Part shown: positions 29,273 through 37,707 of the stretch, one piece after another
Numbering within the stretch: the first letter of the stretch is position 1
Layout: each line of letters starts with the position of its first letter
NCBI RefSeq assembly: GCF_016464425.1
Contig: NZ_JADDKQ010000001.1
Coordinates: forward strand, 434,001 to 498,000
DNA length: 64,000 nt
Source: Actinotalea solisilvae
GTDB lineage: Bacteria > Actinomycetota > Actinomycetes > Actinomycetales > Cellulomonadaceae
Direction of reading: 5' to 3'
Position numbers and translations under genes: made by a program
The notes under the pieces: model-generated
The model's database searches: none
What the model was told of the DNA's origin: nothing
What the model saw: the letters and a program-made list of their open reading frames with translations, nothing else

Positions 29273-31368
29273 ATGAGCACCACCGACCCACGCCCGCCCG
29301 CCCTCGTCGTCACCCGACGGACCGTCCTCAAGGCCGCGGGCACCGGGCTGGGGCTGTACTTCGTCACGACCGTCGGGGGCCGCGCCGTCGCGATGGAGGC
29401 GGCCGCCGGGGGCGCTGCCGCGACCCTGCTCGACGCCGCCTCGGTCCCCCAGTTCGTCTCCCCGCTCCTCGTGCCGCCGGTCATGCCCCGTGCCGGGACC
29501 GCCGTCGTGCGCGGTGGCAAGAACGCCGACCTCTACGAGGTCTCGGTGCGCCAGGTCGTCCAGCAGGTGCTGCCTCCGCCGCTGCCCGCGACGACCGTGT
29601 GGGCGTACGGCCCCCGGTCCGCCGCGCGACGGCGGGCCACCCTGCTGCACCACGCGCCGAGCCTGACCATCGAGGCCGACTGGCGGCGCCCGGTGCGCGT
29701 GCGCTGGGTCAACGAGCTCGTGGACGACGCCGGGCGGTGGCTCCCCCACCTCCTGCCCGTCGACCCCACGCTGCACTGGGCGAACCCGCCCGGCGGCGAC
29801 GCGGGGCGCGACAGCCGTCCGACGTTCGACGCGGTGCCGGGCCCCTACCGCGGCCCCGTCCCGCTGGTCACGCACGTGCACGGGGCGGCGGGCGTCGGGG
29901 ACGAGAGCGACGGCTACCCCGAGGCCTGGTACCTCCCGGCCGCTTCCGACCTGCCGCCGGGCCACGCCACGACCGGCACCTGGTACGCGTTCTTCCGGGC
30001 GCGCGCGGCGGAACGGTCGGGCACGCCGTGGGCCCCGGGGTCGGCCACGGCCGAGTACCCGAACGACCACCGGGCGTCGACCCTCTGGTACCACGACCAC
30101 ACCCTCGGCATGACGCGCCTCAACGTGTACGCCGGCCCCGCGGGCTTCTACCTGGTGCGGGGCGGCCCCGAGGGCGACGACGCCGTGCTCGACTCCCGGA
30201 CGGGTGGGCGCGCCGTCCTGCCCGGTCCCGCACCCCGGGCGTCGGACGCGGGCCCGCGGGACTACCGGGAGATCCCGCTCGCGATCCAGGACCGCACCTT
30301 CACGACCGACGGTGCGCTGTTCTACCCCGACTCGCGCGCGTACTTCGACGGCACGGTGGGCCCCTACGTCCCGGAGGGCGACGTGCCGCCCATCTGGAAC
30401 CCCGAGTTCTTCGGGTCGGCGCTCATGGTCAACGGCCGCACGTGGCCGTACCTCGACGTCGAGCAGCGTCGCCACCGCTTCCGGCTGCTCAACGGCTGCA
30501 CGTCCCGGTTCCTCGTCCTGGACTTCACCGCGATCCCGGGCGTCGACGTGTGGCAGATCGGGTCCGAGGGCGGGTTCCTCGCGGCCCCGGTGCACGTCAC
30601 GGGTGCGCTGGGGGGCGCCTCCTGCTGGGGCCGGCCGAGCGCGCCGACGTCGTCGTCGACCTCACGGCCGTCCCCGAGGGCTCGTGGGTGCTGCGCAACG
30701 TCGGGCCCGACGAGCCGTTCGGCGGCGGCGAGCCCGACGAGGACTTCGACGTCGCCGACCCGGCGACCACGGGCAGGGTCCTGCAGCTGCGCGTGCGGGC
30801 GTCGGCGTCCCCGGACGACACGACGCCGCCACGCTTCCTCGTCCTGCCCGTCGTCGCGCCGCTCGTGCCCACCGTCACGCGCCGGCTCGCGCTCGTCGAG
30901 GAGATGTCGACCGCGCCCGCGCTCGCGGACGACCCGCCGCCCGTCGCGGCGATGCTCGGGAGCCTGGACGCGGCCGGCCGCTGGACCACCGTGCCGTGGG
31001 AGGCGCCCGTGACGGAGTCGCCCGCCGTCGGCAGCACCGAGCTGTGGGAGATCCACAACACGACCGCCGACGCGCACCCGATCCACGTCCACGAGGTCCA
31101 GTTCCAGGTGGTCGACCGCGAACCCGTCGCCGTCGACGAGGCGGCACGCACCGTGCGGGCCGTGGGCGGCGCGCGCCCGCCCGAGCCCGGGGAGCGCGGG
31201 TGGAAGGACACCGTCGTGGCGTACCCGGGAGAGGTGACGCGCATCCGCATGCGCTTCGACCGGGCCGGCCAGTACGTCTGGCACTGCCACGTCGTCGAGC
31301 ACGAGGACAACGAGATGATGCGACCGCTGCGCGTCGGCCCGAGGCAGCCCGGGCAGCCCGACGCCTGA
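29273..31368 (+). pseudogene. Tat-exported multicopper oxidase, interrupted by a -1 frameshift in a G6 run
   Basis: CotA/bilirubin-oxidase-like multicopper oxidase. Tat signal TRRTVLKAAGTGLG near the N-terminus, after ATG 29273 (GAGGAG upstream). Copper motifs HVHGA and WYHDHTLG are in the first frame; HPIHVHEVQF and WHCHVVEHEDNEMM are in another. The first frame is sound to codon 446 (GSEGGFLAAPVHVTGALG) and must shift at the G run 30610-30615 to reach GRLLLGPAERADVVVDL. One extra G restores a continuous protein of about 698 residues. Unshifted, translation ends at 31012 and lacks two copper motifs. Real mutation, phase-variable tract or sequencing indel cannot be told apart here. Confidence 0.88.
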
Positions 31369-31471
31369 GCCCCGTGCGGGTCCATGCGGTCGGTGCCCGG
31401 CGTCGCGGGGGGCGGGCGTGCCGCGCCGTCCGCTCCCGGGCACGCCCGCACCGACGGCCTAGGCTGCACCC

Positions 31472-32344
31472 ATGAGCGACGCCCTGCCCGTCTCCGGACC
31501 CCTGCGCGGCCCCGTGATGCTGGCCGCCTTCGAGGGCTGGAACGACGCGGGGAGCGCCGCGACCCAGGCGCTCGTCCACCTGCACGAGGTGTGGGGGGCC
31601 GAGCAGGTCGACGAGCTGGACCCCGAGGAGTACCACGACTTCCAGGTGAACCGGCCGACGATCGCCCTGGGCGAGGACGGCCGCCGCGAGATCACCTGGC
31701 CGACGACGTCGATCGCCGTCGCCGCCCGCCCCACGTCGCGCGACGACGTCGTCCTCGTGCACGGCATCGAGCCGTCGATGCGCTGGCGCCGCTACAGCGC
31801 CGAGCTGCTCGACGTCGCCGAGCGCCTCGGGGTCACCACGGTCGTGACGCTCGGCGCGCTGCTCGCCGACGTGCCGCACACGCGCCCGATCCCCGTGACC
31901 GCGACGTCGGACGACCGCGCGCTGCAGGACCGGCTGGGCCTCGACGCGAACACCTACGAGGGGCCCACGGGCATCGTGGGCGTGCTCCAGCACGAGGCGC
32001 AGCGCCGCGGACTCAGCGCGCTCTCGGTGTGGGGCGCGGTCCCGCACTACGTGGCCCACCCGCCGTCGCCCAAGGCGACGCTCGCCCTGCTCGTGCGCCT
32101 CGAGGAGCTGCTCGGCGAGCCGGTGCCGCTGGGGGACCTCGCGGAGGACGCCGAGGCCTGGCAGCACGGCGTCGACGAGCTCGCCGCGGAGGACGCGGAG
32201 ATCGCCGAGTACGTCGCGCAGCTCGAGGAGGCCAAGGACACCGCCGAGCTGCCCGAGGCCACCGGCGAGGCGATCGCGCGCGAGTTCGAGCGCTACCTGC
32301 GCCGCCGGGACCGCGGTCCGGGGTCGGGCGGCGGCGGGGCCTGA
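31472..32344 (+). CDS. PAC2 family protein
   Basis: 290-residue PAC2 (proteasome assembly chaperone 2-like) protein: LAAFEGWNDAGSAAT, VLVHGIEPSMRWRRYS, VTLGALLADVPHTRP, GPTGIVGVLQHEA and SVWGAVPHYVAHPPSPKAT are family-conserved stretches. The C-terminus is a charged helix. ATG at 31472 is six bases after TAGGCT: leaderless. Actinobacterial members are commonly linked to mshC and the proteasome region as here; a direct proteasome-assembly role is unproven. Confidence 0.9.
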   Translation: MSDALPVSGPLRGPVMLAAFEGWNDAGSAATQALVHLHEVWGAEQVDELDPEEYHDFQVNRPTIALGEDGRREITWPTTSIAVAARPTSRDDVVLVHGIEPSMRWRRYSAELLDVAERLGVTTVVTLGALLADVPHTRPIPVTATSDDRALQDRLGLDANTYEGPTGIVGVLQHEAQRRGLSALSVWGAVPHYVAHPPSPKATLALLVRLEELLGEPVPLGDLAEDAEAWQHGVDELAAEDAEIAEYVAQLEEAKDTAELPEATGEAIAREFERYLRRRDRGPGSGGGGA

Positions 32345-32358
32345 CGGGCCCCGGCCCG

Positions 32359-32379
32359 CCGGCCGACGCGGTCGGCCGG
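32359..32379. terminator. hairpin between convergent PAC2 and mshC genes
   Basis: CCGGCCGAC / GTCGGCCGG, perfect 9-base arms around GCG. It lies 15 bases after the PAC2 stop and 42 after the mshC stop. No T-run on either side; a bidirectional GC-rich terminator is likely. Confidence 0.55.
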
Positions 32380-32420
32380 GCGCCGCGCCCCCTCGGGCCG
32401 CCGCTCCTCGAGCCGGATGC

Positions 32421-33680
32421 CTAGAGCCGGATGCCGAGCAGCGCGTCGAGCGCGCGGGCGACCACGCCCGGCGCGCCCTCGACGTCCCCGCCGACGCTCG
32501 ACGACGCGTCGGCCCAGGTGTCCATCGCCCGCAGCGCGGCGGGCGCGTCGAGGTCGGCGGCCAGCGCGGCACGGATGGCGGCCACGGTGCTGTCCGGGTC
32601 GGGGCCGCCGTTGCCGGAGACGGCGTCGCGCCAGCGCGCGAGGCGCGCCTGCGCCTCGGCGAGCACGTCGTCGTGCCAGGTCCAGTCCTCGCGGTAGTGG
32701 TGCGCGAGGACGGCGAGGCGCACGGCCATGGGGTCGACCCCCTGCCGGCGCAGCTCGGAGACGAGCACGAGGTTGCCGAGCGACTTGCTCATCTTCTCGC
32801 CGCCGAGGCCCACCATGCCCGTGTGCATGTGGACGCGCGCACCCGCGCCCCCGAGGGCCCGCGCGTGCGCGGTGCTCATCTCGTGGTGCGGGAAGACGAG
32901 GTCGCGCCCGCCGCCCTGGACGTCGAACGACGTCCCGAGCGCCTGCTCGGCGATGACCGTGCACTCGATGTGCCAGCCCGGCCGGCCGTCGCCGAGCACG
33001 CCGCCCGGCCACGAGGGCTCGCCCGGACGCTCCCGGCGCCACAGCGCCGGGTCGAGCGGGTCGCGCTTGCCCGGGCGGTCGGGGTCGCCCCCCCGCTCGG
33101 CGAAGAGCGCGACCGTCTCGTCGTGGTCGAGGCCCGCGACGGAGCCGAAGTGCGGGTCCGCCTGGATGTCCGCGTACACGTCGCCGAGGTCGGGGCGGTC
33201 GCCGCCCGCCCCCTCCTCGAGGGGCACGCGGTACGCGAGGCCCGCGTCCAGCAGGCTCGCGACCGTCGTCGCGATCGTCGGGATGGTCTCGACCGCCCCG
33301 AGGTAGGTGTGCGGGGCGAGGACGCCGAGCGTCGTCATGTCCTCGGCGAAGAGCGCCGTCTGGTCCGCCGCGAGCTGCTCCCAGTCGACGCCGGTCGCCG
33401 CGGCGCGCTCGAGCAGCGGGTCGTCGACGTCGGTGACGTTCGAGGCGTAGTGCACCTCGAGGCCGGCGTCGAGCCACGCGCGGTGCAGCAGGTCGAAGGC
33501 GATGTACGTGGCAGCGTGGCCGAGGTGCGTCGCGTCGTACGGCGTGATGCCGCACACGTAGAGGGTCGCGCTCGGCCCCTCGGCGGCGGTCACCAGGGTG
33601 CCCGTCGCGCTGTCGAGGACCTTCACCTCGCCACCGCGGCCAGGGATGCTCGGGACATGCGGCGAGGGCCAGGTACGCAC
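32421..33680 (-). CDS. mshC: cysteine:1D-myo-inosityl 2-amino-2-deoxy-alpha-D-glucopyranoside ligase MshC
   Basis: ATP-dependent ligation of cysteine to GlcN-Ins in mycothiol synthesis. The 419-residue product begins [14 protein letters not shown] as in other MshC, with [14 protein letters not shown] (HIGH-like motif and Zn Cys), [16 protein letters not shown] and KMSKS in [11 protein letters not shown]. It is distinguished from cysteinyl-tRNA synthetase by the N-terminus and short C-terminus. GTG at 33680 is six bases after TAGGCT (leaderless). Confidence 0.95.
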   Translation of the reverse strand: MRTWPSPHVPSIPGRGGEVKVLDSATGTLVTAAEGPSATLYVCGITPYDATHLGHAATYIAFDLLHRAWLDAGLEVHYASNVTDVDDPLLERAAATGVDWEQLAADQTALFAEDMTTLGVLAPHTYLGAVETIPTIATTVASLLDAGLAYRVPLEEGAGGDRPDLGDVYADIQADPHFGSVAGLDHDETVALFAERGGDPDRPGKRDPLDPALWRRERPGEPSWPGGVLGDGRPGWHIECTVIAEQALGTSFDVQGGGRDLVFPHHEMSTAHARALGGAGARVHMHTGMVGLGGEKMSKSLGNLVLVSELRRQGVDPMAVRLAVLAHHYREDWTWHDDVLAEAQARLARWRDAVSGNGGPDPDSTVAAIRAALAADLDAPAALRAMDTWADASSSVGGDVEGAPGVVARALDALLGIRL

Positions 33681-33750
33681 GTGCGCAGCCTAAGCCAGTC
33701 GTGGGACGTCCACCGACGCGTCCGGGACCCCGGCTCCGCGCGGCCGCCCG

Positions 33751-34626
33751 TCAGACGGCCGCGTCGCTCACGGGCTCGAGGGCGCCGACCCAGATCAGCA
33801 GCACGACGACGACCGCGAGCGCCAGCCGGTAGACGACGAACGGCTGATAGCTGTAGCCCGAGACGATCTTGAGGAAGGCGATGATGACGAGGTAGCCGAC
33901 GGCGAACGCCACGACCGTCGCGAGGACGATGAGCCCGAGCGACGGCGTCCCGGCCGAGCCGAAGTCGTCCAGGCTCGTCACGAGCTGCTGCAGGCCGGAG
34001 CCGAGCACGGCGGGGATGGCCAGCAGGAACGAGTACCGCGCCGCGGCCTCGCGCGTGTAGCCGAGGAGGAGCCCGGCGGTGATCGTCCCGCCCGACCGCG
34101 ACACCCCCGGGACCAGCGCCATCGCCTGCGCGAGGCCGAAGAGCACCGCGTCGCGCCCGGTGAGCTGGTCGAGCGTGCGCGTCTTGGCGCCGACGCGGTC
34201 CGCCCAGCCGAGCGCGACCGCGAACACGGCGAGCGTCACGGCCACGAGGTAAAGGTTGCGGAACGGTCCCGTGATCGAGTCCTCGAAGGCGAGGCCGAGG
34301 ACCACGATGGGCACCGACCCGAGCGCGATCCACCACGCCATCCGCGCGTCCGGGTCGCCCGCGCCGAGCCGCTCGCGCCGGCCGGTGCCGTGCGCCCCGG
34401 TCAGGGCGCGCCACCAGGCGACGCAGATCCGCGCGATGTCGCGCCGGAAGTAGAGCAGCACGGCCGCCTCGGTCCCGATCTGGGTCACCGCGGTGAAGGC
34501 CGCCCCGGGGTCGCCACCGCCGGGGAGCAGCTCCCCGACGATGCGCAGGTGCGCACTCGAGGAGACCGGGAGGAACTCGGTGAGTCCCTGGACCAGGCCG
34601 AGGACGACCGCTTCCCACCATGTCAC
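33751..34626 (-). CDS. uppP: undecaprenyl-diphosphatase UppP/BacA
   Basis: Regenerates undecaprenyl phosphate for peptidoglycan synthesis. 291-residue polytopic protein with [18 protein letters not shown] and [10 protein letters not shown], the two catalytic motifs. GTG at 34626 gives the family-typical [14 protein letters not shown] start and is eight bases after TAACGT, so leaderless; a TTG at 34635 would fall inside that box. Confidence 0.95.
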   Translation of the reverse strand: MTWWEAVVLGLVQGLTEFLPVSSSAHLRIVGELLPGGGDPGAAFTAVTQIGTEAAVLLYFRRDIARICVAWWRALTGAHGTGRRERLGAGDPDARMAWWIALGSVPIVVLGLAFEDSITGPFRNLYLVAVTLAVFAVALGWADRVGAKTRTLDQLTGRDAVLFGLAQAMALVPGVSRSGGTITAGLLLGYTREAAARYSFLLAIPAVLGSGLQQLVTSLDDFGSAGTPSLGLIVLATVVAFAVGYLVIIAFLKIVSGYSYQPFVVYRLALAVVVVLLIWVGALEPVSDAAV

Positions 34627-34670
34627 GTGCGGCAACGTTACCGTCGCCCGGACCGGTAGCGTGCACGGCC
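34627..34670. promoter_or_regulatory. compact divergent leaderless promoters for uppP and an aldo/keto reductase
   Basis: Minus: TAACGT (34635-34640), eight bases before uppP GTG. Plus: TAGCGT (34657-34662), eight bases before ATG 34671. The two starts are 44 bases apart, so each promoter's -35 region overlaps the opposite gene. Confidence 0.55.
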
Positions 34671-35630
34671 ATGGAGGAGCGACTGCTGGGCCGGACGGGC
34701 CTTCGGGTGTCCGCGATCGGCCTGGGCACGCTCACGTGGGCGCGGGACACGGACGAGCAGGAGGCCGCGGAGCAGCTGCGCGACTTCGTCGACGCGGGCG
34801 GGACGCTCCTCGACACGGCGGCGTCCTACGCCGACGGCGGCGCCGAGGAGCTCATCGGCTCGCTGCTCGGCACCGTCGTGAGCCGCGACGACGTCGTGCT
34901 GTGCACGAAGGGCGGCGTGCGGCGGACGGCTGACGGCGGCGTGGTCGACGCGTCGCGCGGCGCGCTCCTCGCCTCGCTCGACGCGTCGCTCGCCCGGCTC
35001 GGCACCGACCACGTGGACGTGTTCCTCGTCCAGTCGCCCGACCCGCGCACGCCGCTCGCCGAGACGGCCGCGGCGCTGCGGCACGCCGTCGACAGCGGCC
35101 GCGCCCGGTACGCGGGACTCTCCAACCACGCGGGCTGGCAGACGGCCCGCGTCGCGACGCTCCTCGAGCACGAGGCGCCCCTCGCGGCCGTCGAGGTCGA
35201 GTACTCCCTCCTGCAGCGCGGCGTCGAGCGCGAGGTGCTGCCTGCGGCGTCGGCCCTGGGCCTGGGCGTGCTCGCCTGGTCACCGCTGGGGCGCGGCGTG
35301 CTCACCGGCAAGTACCGGCGCACGGTGCCCGCCGACTCGCGCGCCGCGTCGGCGCACCTCGCGGGCTTCGTCGCGCCGTACCTCGGGGCGCCGTCGGCGC
35401 GCGTGCTCGACGCGCTGCTCACGGCCGCGGACGGCCTCGAGCGGTCCGCCCTGGAGCTCGCGCTGGCGTGGGTGCTGTCCCGACCGGGCGTGGCGTCGGC
35501 GCTGGTCGGCGCGCGCACCGCCGCGCAGCTCCGCACGGCCCTCGACGCCGACACCCGCCTGCCGTCCGCCATCGGGGAGGCGCTCGACGAGGTCAGCGTC
35601 CCCGCGACGGGCTACCCCGAGGCGCGCTGA
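34671..35630 (+). CDS. aldo/keto reductase with substituted active-site His
   Basis: 319-residue TIM-barrel oxidoreductase: [28 protein letters not shown] (tetrad Asp and Tyr), VLCTKGG (Lys), GLSNHAGWQ and [18 protein letters not shown]-binding C-terminus [11 protein letters not shown]. The fourth tetrad position, normally His in a xHxxDPxTP context, appears as Gln in [11 protein letters not shown]. Catalysis may differ or the substrate class may be unusual. Leaderless ATG. Confidence 0.87.
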   Translation: MEERLLGRTGLRVSAIGLGTLTWARDTDEQEAAEQLRDFVDAGGTLLDTAASYADGGAEELIGSLLGTVVSRDDVVLCTKGGVRRTADGGVVDASRGALLASLDASLARLGTDHVDVFLVQSPDPRTPLAETAAALRHAVDSGRARYAGLSNHAGWQTARVATLLEHEAPLAAVEVEYSLLQRGVEREVLPAASALGLGVLAWSPLGRGVLTGKYRRTVPADSRAASAHLAGFVAPYLGAPSARVLDALLTAADGLERSALELALAWVLSRPGVASALVGARTAAQLRTALDADTRLPSAIGEALDEVSVPATGYPEAR

Positions 35631-35652
35631 CGCCGGCCCGCGCGGGCGCCGC

Positions 35653-35982
35653 TCAGCGGTCGGCGCCGTCCAGCTCCGTGCCGTCGAGCAGGTCGTCCTC
35701 GAGGTCGTCGAGGTCGTCCTCGTCCACCTCGTCGTCGTCCTCGTCGGCCTCGTCGTCGTCGGCGTCGTCGTCGTCCGCCTCGTCGTCCGCCAGGTAGAAG
35801 GGCAGCGTCTCGCCGTGCACGCGCAGCAGCGCGTTGTCGTAGACCTCGAAGGCGTCCGCGAGGACGTCGTACGCGTCGTCGACCACCGGGTCGTCGTCGC
35901 CCCGCCGGGTGCTCACGGCGTGGAAGTGGGCCTCCAGTGCGGCGAGCAGGCGGTCGAGCGCGGCGCGCGGGTCGTCGGTCAT
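35653..35982 (-). CDS. small conserved protein with polyacidic C-terminus
   Basis: 109 residues. An N-terminal helical part (RAALDRLLAALEAHFHAVSTR, VVDDAYDVLADAFEVYDNALL) and a C-terminal tail of over 40 residues that is almost all Asp and Glu. Reads as a small scaffold with an acidic tail; I do not recognise a characterised family. ATG at 35982 is seven bases after TACGGT (leaderless). Convergent with the upstream reductase (22 bases between stops). Confidence 0.75.
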   Translation of the reverse strand: MTDDPRAALDRLLAALEAHFHAVSTRRGDDDPVVDDAYDVLADAFEVYDNALLRVHGETLPFYLADDEADDDDADDDEADEDDDEVDEDDLDDLEDDLLDGTELDGADR

Positions 35983-36051
35983 GCCACCGACCGTAGCGCC
36001 GCAGCGTGCACAATGGCACGTGATCCGCGCGAGCCGGTGGAGGTACGAGCG

Positions 36052-36282
36052 TTGAGTCCGAGCACGGTGCCGGTCCGCGACGGCTGGCACGCCCAGGGTG
36101 GGCAGTACGAGTACCGCGTCCTCACGATCCCCCGCTCGACGAGCCGCGGCGACGCGCGCCGGCTCCTCACGGAGCAGGCGGAGTACGGCCGCTGGGAGCT
36201 CGCGCGCACGAGCCTCTACGCGGGCGGCGAGCGCAAGGTGTGGCTGCGCCGCAAGATCATCCGCGTCCGCAGCACGCTCTGA
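36052..36282 (+). CDS. DUF5703 family protein
   Basis: 76 residues with the family core EYRVLTIPRSTSRGDAR, LLTEQAEYGRWELARTSLY and RKVWLRRKIIRV. Function unknown. TTG at 36052 is chosen because GGAGG sits eight bases upstream; in-frame GTG 36037 and ATG 36013 are longer alternatives, the latter lacking a ribosome site. Confidence 0.8.
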   Translation: MSPSTVPVRDGWHAQGGQYEYRVLTIPRSTSRGDARRLLTEQAEYGRWELARTSLYAGGERKVWLRRKIIRVRSTL

Positions 36283-36286
36283 CGCC

Positions 36287-36305
36287 GCGCGGCCGTCGGC
36301 CGCGC
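36287..36305. terminator. hairpin between convergent DUF5703 and M20 genes
   Basis: GCGCGGCC / GGCCGCGC with loop GTC, within the 36-base gap between the stop codons. Likely bidirectional terminator without a T-run. Confidence 0.5.
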
Positions 36306-36318
36306 CCGCCGCCCCGGC

Positions 36319-37677
36319 TCAGCAGGTGGCCAGCAGGCGGTCGAGGACGCGCGTGCCGAAGCGGAGCGACTCGACCGGCACGCGCTCGTCGACGCCGTGG
36401 AACATCGCCGAGAAGTCGAGCGACGCGGGCAGGCGCAGCGGCGCGAACCCGTAGCCCGTGATCCCGAGCCGGGCGAGCGACTTGTTGTCCGTGCCGCCCG
36501 AGAGCGTGTAGGGCAGCACCGTGGCGCCCGGGTCCTCGGCGTGCAGCGCCGCGACCATGGCGTCGACGAGGCCGCCGCTGAAGGGCACCTCGAGCGCGAT
36601 GTCGCGGTGCACGTCCTCGACCCGCACCCGGGGGCCGGCGAGCTCGGCGATCGTCGCGCGCGCCTCGTCCTCGTGACCGGGCAGGAAGCGCGTGTCGAGC
36701 ACGGCCTCGGCCGAGCCCGGGATGACGTTGGCCTTGTAGCCCGCGCTGAGCTGCGTGGGGTTGGCGGTGTTCCGCACGGTCGCGCCGACGAAGCGCGCGG
36801 CGGGTCCGAGCGCGTCCACGAGGCGGGCGACGGCGTCGGGGTCCTCGAGGTCGAGCGGCAGCCCCGTGAGGTCCGCGACGCCCGTCAGGAGCGCGCGCAC
36901 GGTCGGCGTGATCTGCAGCGGCCACGCGTAGGTGCCGATGCGCGCGACCGCGGCGGCGAGCTCCGTCACCGCGTTCTCGTGGTTCACCTGCGAGCCGTGC
37001 CCCGCTCGGCCCTCGGCGACGAGCCGCAGCCAGCCGATGCCCTTCTCGGCCGTCTGCAGCAGGTAGGCGCGCGACCCGCCGACGTCGACGGAGAAGCCGC
37101 CGACCTCGCTGATCGCCTCCGTCGCGCCCTCGAAGAGCTCGGGCCGGTGGTCGACGGCGTAGCGCGCGCCGAAGCGGCCGCCCGCCTCCTCGTCGGCGAA
37201 GAACGCCACGACGACGTCGCGCGCCGGACGCCGGCCCTCGCGCGCCATCTGGCGCACGACCGCCAGGATCATCGCGTCCATGTCCTTCATGTCGACCGCG
37301 CCGCGGCCCCACAGCAGGCCGTCGCGCTCCTCGCCGCCGAAGGGGTCGACGGTCCAGTCGTCCGCGGCCGCGGGGACGACGTCGGTGTGGCCGTGCAGCA
37401 CGAGGGCGCCGCGCGAGGGGTCGGTGCCCTCGAGCCGCACGACGACGTTCGCCCGGCCCGGCGCGGACTCGAACAGCTCGGGCTCGAGGCCGACCTCCGT
37501 CAGGGCGCCCAGGACGTACTCCGCGGCCGCGCGCTCCCCCGGGCCGCTGCCGTCGCCGTAGTTGGACGTGTCGATCCGGAGCAGGTCCTGGCAGAGCCGG
37601 GCGACCTCGTCCTCGGCGGCGGGGTGGCCCGCGGGTGCGGCGGCGGTGAGCGTGGGTCGGGCGTCGGCCGAGGTCAT
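36319..37677 (-). CDS. M20 family metallopeptidase
   Basis: 452-residue Zn-dependent exopeptidase or deacylase: metal ligands in LVLHGHTDVVPA, WGRGAVDMKDMDA and FFADEEAGGRFGA, the dimerisation domain insert (GRAGHGSQVNHENAV) and C-terminal His in SAMFHGVDERV. Close to the succinyl-diaminopimelate desuccinylase / M20-M25-M40 group; exact substrate not readable. ATG 37677 is seven bases after TAGCGT; the alternative GTG at 37686 falls inside that box. Confidence 0.9.
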   Translation of the reverse strand: MTSADARPTLTAAAPAGHPAAEDEVARLCQDLLRIDTSNYGDGSGPGERAAAEYVLGALTEVGLEPELFESAPGRANVVVRLEGTDPSRGALVLHGHTDVVPAAADDWTVDPFGGEERDGLLWGRGAVDMKDMDAMILAVVRQMAREGRRPARDVVVAFFADEEAGGRFGARYAVDHRPELFEGATEAISEVGGFSVDVGGSRAYLLQTAEKGIGWLRLVAEGRAGHGSQVNHENAVTELAAAVARIGTYAWPLQITPTVRALLTGVADLTGLPLDLEDPDAVARLVDALGPAARFVGATVRNTANPTQLSAGYKANVIPGSAEAVLDTRFLPGHEDEARATIAELAGPRVRVEDVHRDIALEVPFSGGLVDAMVAALHAEDPGATVLPYTLSGGTDNKSLARLGITGYGFAPLRLPASLDFSAMFHGVDERVPVESLRFGTRVLDRLLATC

Positions 37678-37707
37678 GCCCGCCACGCTACCCGCCGCCG
37701 CGCGCGC

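Noticed and set aside
35697-35797. Plus-strand Ser-rich ORF over the acidic tail
   Set aside because: It is the complement of the Asp/Glu codons of the minus-strand gene and has no independent support.
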